This document shows positions 59,025 through 64,000 of a stretch of DNA of 64,000 nt, piece after piece. Each line of letters begins with the position of its first letter. The first letter of the stretch is position 1. The position numbers and the translations under genes were made by a program. The DNA is from GWE2-51-13 sp041736705 (GTDB lineage Bacteria; Bacillota_I; Bacilli_A; Erysipelotrichales; Erysipelotrichaceae): positions 20,768 to 84,767 of the forward strand of contig JBGSTC010000028.1 in NCBI GenBank assembly GCA_041736705.1, read 5' to 3'. A model generated the notes under the pieces. The model saw only the letters and a list, made by a program, of their open reading frames with translations, was not told the origin of the DNA and did not search any database.

Positions 59025-59277
59025 AAATCCCCTCACCAGTTAGTTTTAGTGTACCATAAATGAATTGAGTGATGTTTAACAGGAGAACACCAGGTACCCC
59101 TAATGACGGGTAAAACCATTCGTTTACTTTAGTCAAGATCCAGTTACTGACTATGCAATTGACTATACAATACGTTATTAAATCCAATTGAAAAGAAGGA
59201 AACTAAAGGATTTGGGGGGGTTTAGAGGGGATTATAAAGTTTGACACAAAAACTATAAAATCCCCTCACCTGCTCCA
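59025..59277 (+). repeat. Island end repeat, copy B (253 bp)
   Basis: Same length and boundaries as copy A, offset by exactly 1600 bp. Contains arm-type pair at 59148-59170 and ends with attachment-site core copy 3 (59261-59277). Confidence 0.9.
59261..59277 (+). repeat. attachment-site core, copy 3 (right boundary)
   Basis: Same 17 bases as in tRNA-Gly. Composition changes back to chromosomal type shortly after. Confidence 0.8.
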
Positions 59278-59286
59278 TCGCCAATC

Positions 59287-59310
59287 AAGTTCCGACGGAA
59301 CTTTTATTTT
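59287..59310 (+). terminator. Terminator-like hairpin after core copy 3
   Basis: AAGTTCC (59287-59293), GAC loop, GGAACTT (59297-59303), T-rich tail. Possibly the original terminator of the tRNA cluster. Confidence 0.6.
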
Positions 59311-59322
59311 TGTAGAAATTCG

Positions 59323-59331
59323 TGGTAAAAT
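59323..59331 (+). promoter_or_regulatory. Extended -10 element of the retropepsin-like gene
   Basis: TGG plus TAAAAT (59326-59331), with about 50 bases to the AAGGAG site. Confidence 0.4.
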
Positions 59332-59389
59332 TGGATCGTTCAGATTTAGCGATTTTATCATTAGAAAAAAATCACAGCGAAGGAGAAAA

Positions 59390-60190
59390 ATGAGCAAAAT
59401 TAAACTACATATCTTACCAGATGAAGACGATTTCGAAAGTGCCGAGGTCCATGTGTTCGCGACCGTCGAAGGAGACGAGTTCGAATTCTTGCTGGATACC
59501 GGTGCGGGGACAAGCAGTATCCGTAACAGCGAGTTCACGATGCATTATCCTGTGATGTATGTTAAAAAATCGGCAGGTGTATTCGCGCAACATGCAGATG
59601 ACTTGATCAAGATCCCGTCGTTCAAGTTGGGTCCGATCTTAAAAACCGGAGTCGAATTCTATCGGATCGACGGGGAAGTCGGCATGACGAACCTGATCGG
59701 GATGAACATCATGAAAGACTATGCCTTCTACTTCGACTTCAAAAACAACACGATGGAAATCAACCCGGATTCGACGCGTTATGCGAAAGACAGCCATGAA
59801 ATCATCCTGGATGAGAAATATCATCCCTATATCCCTGTGAAGTTCGACGATGAGGAAGTGCTGGCGGTATGGGATACCGGCGCAAGCATCACCGTGGTCG
59901 ACCATGGGTTCATCGCACTGCATACGTCCCATTTCAAACTCGTCGGCGAATCGACCGGAACGGATTCCACCGGTGAATCGATGCAGACGCCGCTCTATGA
60001 AATGAAGGGGATGAGCATCGACGGACATTTATTTCCAACGCATCATGTCGCAGGCGTCGACTTGTCGCTGATCAATTCGACGGTCGATACGAAGATGAAT
60101 CTGATCTTGGGGTATAGTACCTTACGCCATGCGGATTGGTGGTTCAATTTCCCAGGGAAGAAGTGGCGGATTACGAAGTTCAGAGGCTGA
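59390..60190 (+). CDS. Two-lobed retropepsin-like aspartic protease
   Basis: 266 residues. Two homologous halves each carry an aspartic protease signature: FLLDTGAGTSS (Asp36) and AVWDTGASITVV (Asp162). Each half ends with the second hydrophobic-hydrophobic-Gly element (NLIGMNIMKDY and LILGYSTLRH) before a beta hairpin. This is the layout of a single-chain, pepsin-like pair built from retropepsin folds (aspartyl protease PF13650 type). Both catalytic Asp-Thr-Gly sets are intact. No signal peptide or membrane helix, so it is cytoplasmic. Substrate unknown. It lies between the island and the radical SAM operon but has its own terminator. Confidence 0.82.
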   Translation: MSKIKLHILPDEDDFESAEVHVFATVEGDEFEFLLDTGAGTSSIRNSEFTMHYPVMYVKKSAGVFAQHADDLIKIPSFKLGPILKTGVEFYRIDGEVGMTNLIGMNIMKDYAFYFDFKNNTMEINPDSTRYAKDSHEIILDEKYHPYIPVKFDDEEVLAVWDTGASITVVDHGFIALHTSHFKLVGESTGTDSTGESMQTPLYEMKGMSIDGHLFPTHHVAGVDLSLINSTVDTKMNLILGYSTLRHADWWFNFPGKKWRITKFRG

Positions 60191-60208
60191 CAATCCAGTG
60201 ATAGATAC

Positions 60209-60236
60209 AAGCTCCCAAATAATCGGGAGCTTTATT
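60209..60236 (+). terminator. Terminator after the retropepsin-like gene
   Basis: AAGCTCCC (60209-60216) / GGGAGCTT (60225-60232), T-rich tail. Confidence 0.75.
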
Positions 60237-60262
60237 ATTTACTGTCATTCATACGAAGAGAG

Positions 60263-60271
60263 TGATAAAAT
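60263..60271 (+). promoter_or_regulatory. Extended -10 element of the radical SAM operon
   Basis: TGA plus TAAAAT (60266-60271); -35 not clear. Leader about 95 bases without a recognised element. Confidence 0.4.
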
Positions 60272-60374
60272 ACAAGTAAAGAAGAACGAAATCATTCACA
60301 ATATGCTTGCCACATCGTATGTACCGCCGCTAAAGGGAATCAGAAAGAAAACCTGAACCAAGATGGAGGAAACC

Positions 60375-61169
60375 ATGGGAAAGTCATCGCAAACCAGTCT
60401 GACGAGTGAGAAACGGGAGACGCTTTTGTCTTGGATCAAATCGATCGGATCATCCGGTGTCAAAGACATCAAGAAATCGATGCGGATCCTCTTAATCCAG
60501 CTGGCGATCTTCGCATCCTTTCAATTGATCTTTTGGTGGAATGTCAGTGCCAACATCATCCCGGCAGCCATACACGGTCCGATCGTTTTCTTGACGGCGA
60601 CGTATAACGACGTCATTCCGAAAACCCTGTACTGGGTGATTTTGTTTACCTTCGGCCGACGTTTGTTCAATAAGATCAAATCGATCGGATTCGCCAAAGC
60701 GATGGCGCCTGTACGTAACCTTGTCCCCGAACTGAAGTCCGCCTATGCCAGCCTGGGAGCCAAGGCGGTCTCGCTGGCTTGGTTTGGCGTGGGGGTTGGT
60801 CTAATCATCGCGAATAATTTCGCCTCGTACAGCCGCTTTAGCGGGGCGCGGAATAAGTTCGACAAGTACTTCATCGCGATTCTGATTTCCTTCACCATTT
60901 CCTATTTGCTTGGGGAAGGAAGGAAACATTGGATCTTCAAGTTCACACGGCTGCTTGTTTCCGATGTGACGCACGCCTTTCACATAAAGAATCATCATAC
61001 GGACAACCACACTTACGTCGCCTTGTCCGGATTCATCATCGGATTACTGGCGGACGCCCCTTTGATTCTGATGAAGAGCATGTATGGCGGTTATTACCTG
61101 GGTCTTGGATGCATCGCACTTGGGTTGATTCTTATTTTTTCGAAAGTGAATGCGAAGGTCCCGGGATGA
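60375..61169 (+). CDS. Polytopic membrane protein of the radical SAM operon, family not recognised
   Basis: 264 residues. The ATG at 60363 lies in the ribosome site, so the ATG at 60375 (GGAGG upstream) is chosen. A charged N-terminus (about 1-36) is followed by about six or seven hydrophobic segments (near 38-57, 60-76, 84-98, 130-148, 164-182, 212-232, 238-256). Between the last groups is a His-rich loop (HAFHIKNHHTDNH, about 198-210), which could bind metal. No known transporter signature is seen. The stop overlaps the radical SAM start by four bases, indicating a joint function. Confidence 0.7.
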   Translation: MGKSSQTSLTSEKRETLLSWIKSIGSSGVKDIKKSMRILLIQLAIFASFQLIFWWNVSANIIPAAIHGPIVFLTATYNDVIPKTLYWVILFTFGRRLFNKIKSIGFAKAMAPVRNLVPELKSAYASLGAKAVSLAWFGVGVGLIIANNFASYSRFSGARNKFDKYFIAILISFTISYLLGEGRKHWIFKFTRLLVSDVTHAFHIKNHHTDNHTYVALSGFIIGLLADAPLILMKSMYGGYYLGLGCIALGLILIFSKVNAKVPG

Positions 61170-62257
61170 TCCGACTCTACGACAAGAAATATCGTTATTA
61201 TGTATACTTCGATCCATTGACCGGTCAAGGGGCGAGAAGCAACGCTTACGATGAATACGGAAGGGATACCGGTGAAGACCCCTATCAGGCGAGTTTCCCC
61301 GAACTGCTGGATATCGGGATCATGGGCCATTGCGAGCATGGGAAAAGCGGACTCTGCCTTCAGTCCGGGGTGGAATGTTACCAAAACGGATTGGGGATCG
61401 AAGAGCCGAATATGCCGCTGGATCAGTTCAAACGACTGATCGACGAGTGTAAAGGCCGAACCTTCCAAGTCGCATTGGGTGGAAGGGGGGATCCCGACCA
61501 ACACGAAAACTTCGTCGAAATTCTGAAGTATGCCCACGCGAACGGCGTCGTTCCCAACTTCACGACTTCCGGCTACGGGCTGAAATCCGAGTTGATTCCA
61601 TACATCAAAGCCTATTGCGGCGCGGTTGCGGTGAGTTGGTATCGAAACGAATATACCCATAAAGCATTACGCATGTTAATCGACGCGGAGATCAAAACCA
61701 ACATCCACTTCGTGTTAAGCAAAGCCTCCATCGACGAAGCGATTGAGATGATCGAAGAGAATCGGATTCCAAAGGGTGTGAACCGCATCATCTTCCTTCT
61801 CCATAAGCCCGTCGGGCTTGGTTCCATCGCCAATGTCTTGGATGTGAAGGATGAACGTGTAAAACACTTCTTCAGTCTGATCGATCGTCCCGAAGTCGCC
61901 GATCGTTTGGGGTTTGATAGTTGTTGCGTCCCGGCGATTTTGAACTTCGCGAAGAACATCCATCCGATGTGCATCGAGGCCTGTGAAGCCGGTCGCTTCT
62001 CCGCCTACGTATCCCCGGATTTCGAATTGATCCCCTGTAGTTTCGAAAAGGATCCGAAATATGCCGTTTCCTTAACGAATTCGTCGATCGAAAAAGCCTG
62101 GAACAGTAAACCGTTCGAATCTTTCCGGAAACTTCAAGACGGGAAATGCATCGATTGCCCTTCCCGTACTTCCTGTTATGCCGGCTGCCCCATCGTTCCT
62201 AAAATCACGCTTTGTCCAACCGTAGATCCTCATCACGCAAGGGAGGTCGCACCATGA
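61166..62257 (+). CDS. Radical SAM/SPASM-like enzyme with unusual cysteine spacing
   Basis: 363 residues, ATGA overlap with the gene before. Near the N-terminus lie Cys56, Cys64 and Cys71 (GHCEHGKSGLC and SGVECYQNG), i.e. CX7CX6C instead of CX3CX2C. The following barrel has 'VALGGRGDPDQHENFVEIL' (GGE-like motif), 'PNFTTSGYGL', 'AVAVSWYRNEYTHKAL' and 'NRIIFLLHKPVG'. The C-terminal part has SPASM-type cysteines: IPCSFEKD, then Cys328, Cys331, Cys337 and Cys341 (CIDCPSRTSCYAGC), and Cys350. SPASM enzymes often modify peptides or proteins. The next gene, also overlapping by four bases, is a plausible substrate. Confidence 0.8.
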   Translation: MIRLYDKKYRYYVYFDPLTGQGARSNAYDEYGRDTGEDPYQASFPELLDIGIMGHCEHGKSGLCLQSGVECYQNGLGIEEPNMPLDQFKRLIDECKGRTFQVALGGRGDPDQHENFVEILKYAHANGVVPNFTTSGYGLKSELIPYIKAYCGAVAVSWYRNEYTHKALRMLIDAEIKTNIHFVLSKASIDEAIEMIEENRIPKGVNRIIFLLHKPVGLGSIANVLDVKDERVKHFFSLIDRPEVADRLGFDSCCVPAILNFAKNIHPMCIEACEAGRFSAYVSPDFELIPCSFEKDPKYAVSLTNSSIEKAWNSKPFESFRKLQDGKCIDCPSRTSCYAGCPIVPKITLCPTVDPHHAREVAP

Positions 62258-63846
62258 AAATCAAAGCCGACTATGTCACCAATTCATCCAGCGAAGTGTT
62301 TGCGGTCGTTCTTCAAGACACGTTTGTCAGTGCCGCGCTCATCGCTTCCGCGGTATCCATCCTGCATGGCTTCAAGGTCGAACATGACCTGAAAAACATC
62401 AATGAACCGGTGGTCCTAAGTCTGATCGAAGATGCGCAAACGATTTCAAGAAGCATTGCGAAAGGCGTCGAAGAAGATGCGTTGCGACAAGAGGCGATGG
62501 TCAACGATGCCTATTATGTTTCCAAAACCACGCTGGATTCTAGCCGGTCGGTTTTGGAGCGTGAACTTGACGAGACGATGAAGACGGACGAGCTTGCGAA
62601 AGCGACCTATGGGGTCGAAAGCCAAGAATACCTGATGTTTATGAAAGACTGCGACGAGTACCAAGACTATCTCAACACGCAGCTCCAACAAGTCGATGCG
62701 CGTAAGAAAATCCTGGCGGATGAAAGTACGGCGTTCAACGCGAAACTCTCATCGATCAGCGAGGAAACCCGTACGATGCAAACCGAACTGATCGCCGTAA
62801 GGGAAGAAAAAGCGATGCTGGACGGGATTACGAAAGGATATCCGGAAGCAACCTATGACTTGGATCCAGTCCGGTTGAAACTGAGGGCTCTTGAAGAACG
62901 GGATCTTGAACTTAACGGGAAACTGAAGTCCGCTAATGCGAGTATCGAGTATCAGGCACAACGAAGGGATACGATCAAGGTCTCCGATGAGTCGATCCGT
63001 TTAGGGGACCAGTTGAAATCCAAGCAAGAGGAATTCGCGTCGGAAATGAAACGATTGGATACGGAGAAACGTAACCAATTGAAAGCCGAAACGCAGCGTC
63101 TGAAGGAGATCAAGTCCAATCTGGCGAAAGCCAAGGAAACCGGCGGCATCGATGAAACGAAGCAGGAGATCAATTTCTCGATGCAAGAGGGCGAAGGGTC
63201 GACGAACTTGATTCTGGAGGAATACAAGCAAAAGAGTCATGACCTCCAACTGAGAAGCGAAGAAGAAATGACACTACTGAGAAAGCAACAATTGAATCTC
63301 AATCGGCAGGATCTGACACGTAGCGCCATCGAAACATCGCAATATGGTACCGAATCCGCGATCGATGCCTTGCCGGATGTTTCGCAGGAATTCGGGATGA
63401 ACTTGAAGTTGATGTACAAGACATCCAAGGCATTGGCGGAAGGGATCAATGCGGGCAAAGAAGATCCAAAGCACGCGGCGAAACAAATCGCGAAGGGGAT
63501 CCTCAATGCGTCAAGTGAAGTGTTGAAAGACAAACTCGGATTCCTTCCATTCAGCGCCCACGCGGTAAACGCCCTCAACAACAGTCTGCAAAACGGATTG
63601 AACGCCTCGATCAAAGGGGAAAACGTACTCAAGGCGCTCTCCCAAGGATTGACGAAAGGTATCGCCGAAGCGGGATATGCCCAAGGGACGACGTTGATCA
63701 AGGAAGGTCTACCGCAAACCGACGGGAAGATCACTGAAGCGACGGACCAAACCGTTTCGACACTCCTCAACAACAACCCCCTCACGATGGATCTCTTCAA
63801 TCTACTGACCAAAGAGATCGGTGGCGATCGAATCGCGCAAGAATAG
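62254..63846 (+). CDS. Coiled-coil protein with N-terminal VTNSSSE motif, possible radical SAM substrate
   Basis: 530 residues, ATG overlapping the radical SAM stop, with GGGAGG upstream. It opens MKIKADYVTNSSSEVF; a similar 'K-I-(R/K)-x-x-(F/Y)-V-(T/S)-N-S-S-S' opening is familiar from other uncharacterised Bacillota proteins. Residues about 75-370 are strongly helical, charged and heptad-like (coiled coil); the C-terminal 150 residues are helical and rich in Ala, Asn and Gly ('KHAAKQIAKGILNASSEVLKDKL'). No enzyme motif, signal peptide or Cys is seen. Coupling to a SPASM enzyme suggests that the N-terminal Ser/Asn/Thr stretch is the modified site; this is inference. Confidence 0.7.
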   Translation: MKIKADYVTNSSSEVFAVVLQDTFVSAALIASAVSILHGFKVEHDLKNINEPVVLSLIEDAQTISRSIAKGVEEDALRQEAMVNDAYYVSKTTLDSSRSVLERELDETMKTDELAKATYGVESQEYLMFMKDCDEYQDYLNTQLQQVDARKKILADESTAFNAKLSSISEETRTMQTELIAVREEKAMLDGITKGYPEATYDLDPVRLKLRALEERDLELNGKLKSANASIEYQAQRRDTIKVSDESIRLGDQLKSKQEEFASEMKRLDTEKRNQLKAETQRLKEIKSNLAKAKETGGIDETKQEINFSMQEGEGSTNLILEEYKQKSHDLQLRSEEEMTLLRKQQLNLNRQDLTRSAIETSQYGTESAIDALPDVSQEFGMNLKLMYKTSKALAEGINAGKEDPKHAAKQIAKGILNASSEVLKDKLGFLPFSAHAVNALNNSLQNGLNASIKGENVLKALSQGLTKGIAEAGYAQGTTLIKEGLPQTDGKITEATDQTVSTLLNNNPLTMDLFNLLTKEIGGDRIAQE

Positions 63847-63867
63847 AGACAGCCGGACGACTAAACT

Positions 63868-63890
63868 GTACCCTTTGTAAAGGACACAAA
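63868..63890. other. Small palindromic motif, possible end of an insertion sequence beyond the window
   Basis: CTGTACCC followed by TTTGTAAAGGACACA contains the inner palindrome CCTTT-GT-AAAGG. Its form (TGT at one side) resembles insertion-sequence terminal repeats, but no transposase or partner repeat is visible before the window ends. Confidence 0.2.
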
Positions 63891-63904
63891 ATAAAAGCAG
63901 GGGT

Positions 63905-63932
63905 AAGATCGTCGAAGTTGGCGATCTTTTTC
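63905..63932 (+). terminator. Terminator after the radical SAM operon
   Basis: AAGATCG (63905-63911) / CGATCTT (63922-63928) with a 10-base loop and T-run. Confidence 0.65.
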
Positions 63933-64000
63933 ATGTTTGAACGGTGATTTGCGATATTCTCATCGGAAGTAGTAGGATAGGACTCCTTCTTTCTGATAGA

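Larger units (their letters stand above)
54033..59277. mobile_element. Tandem integrase-less (CIME-like) genomic island at tRNA-Gly
   Basis: The AT-rich segment between the tRNA-Gly 3' end and the last copy of its 17-bp core holds two cargo units: 54050-57677 (bacteriocin-like cassette) and 57678-59277 (methyltransferase). Each right end carries the same 253-bp repeat ending in the core. No integrase, excisionase, replication or relaxase gene is present, so mobility would need enzymes from elsewhere. Both flanks have chromosomal composition. Confidence 0.78.

Noticed and set aside
58800..59036. 78-residue minus-strand open frame in the second island unit
   Set aside because: No ribosome site or family pattern, and it overlaps an arm-type repeat and the end-repeat boundary.
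53976..59277. Complete prophage or conjugative element at tRNA-Gly
   Set aside because: There is no integrase, structural, replication or transfer gene in the segment; only att-like sites and cargo are present.

Overview
The window looks like chromosomal DNA of a Gram-positive-type bacterium (Bacillota, probably on the Bacilli / Erysipelotrichia / walled Mollicutes-relative side). The reasons are Shine-Dalgarno sites of the AAGGAGG type before most genes, a cdaA-cdaR-glmM operon, a CssRS-like two-component pair, MurF and Ddl for peptidoglycan, YpfJ- and MgtE-type genes, and no outer-membrane genes. TGA is used as a stop codon, so the code is standard. Placement below phylum is a guess. Base composition is moderate over most of the window and clearly AT-rich in one island (about 54.05-59.28 kb).

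Layout. 0-2.2 kb: end of a 2'-5' RNA ligase-like gene and a secreted beta-propeller lipoprotein. 2.5-11.2 kb: nitrogen assimilation, with a small membrane protein, an AmtB-PII fusion transporter, and both glutamate synthase subunits. 11.3-18.5 kb: a GPH-family sugar symporter, two small DUF proteins, purine salvage (PNP, xpt) and a LacZ beta-galactosidase. 18.5-26.5 kb: a zinc metallopeptidase, then a nine-gene operon with a release-factor-like protein, a transglutaminase, a pared-down type IV pilus-like machine whose only ATPase is PilT-like, and a SARP-type regulator. 26.6-33.3 kb: a small membrane protein and a 2097-residue VWA/cadherin-like surface protein that share a C-terminal domain. 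33.4-38.8 kb: SPFH protein, LapA-like protein, nucleotidyltransferase, TraB protein, hydrolase. 38.8-42.7 kb: c-di-AMP and cell-wall operon. 42.8-53.7 kb: esterase, CssRS-like pair, hydrolase, membrane-anchored MurF-like ligase, NUDIX, Ddl, two MgtE transporters, DeoD, and a small HMA-like protein.

53.8-54.05 kb holds tRNA-Ser, tRNA-Asp and tRNA-Gly. The 3' end of tRNA-Gly is the left boundary of an AT-rich island made of two cargo segments in tandem: a lactococcin-972-type bacteriocin export/immunity cassette, and a methyltransferase. A 17-bp tRNA-derived core occurs three times, a 253-bp end repeat twice, and arm-type repeats four times, but no integrase gene is present. This looks like accreted, integrase-less (CIME-like) elements.

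59.4-63.85 kb returns to chromosomal composition. It carries a two-lobed retropepsin-like protein and then a tightly coupled three-gene operon: a polytopic membrane protein, a radical SAM/SPASM enzyme with unusual cysteine spacing, and a coiled-coil protein beginning with a VTNSSSE motif. I regard this operon as the best candidate for an undescribed system (a protein modification or maturation module). The T4P-like operon with the neighbouring giant repeat protein is the second candidate. All functional calls come from reading motifs; no database search was run.
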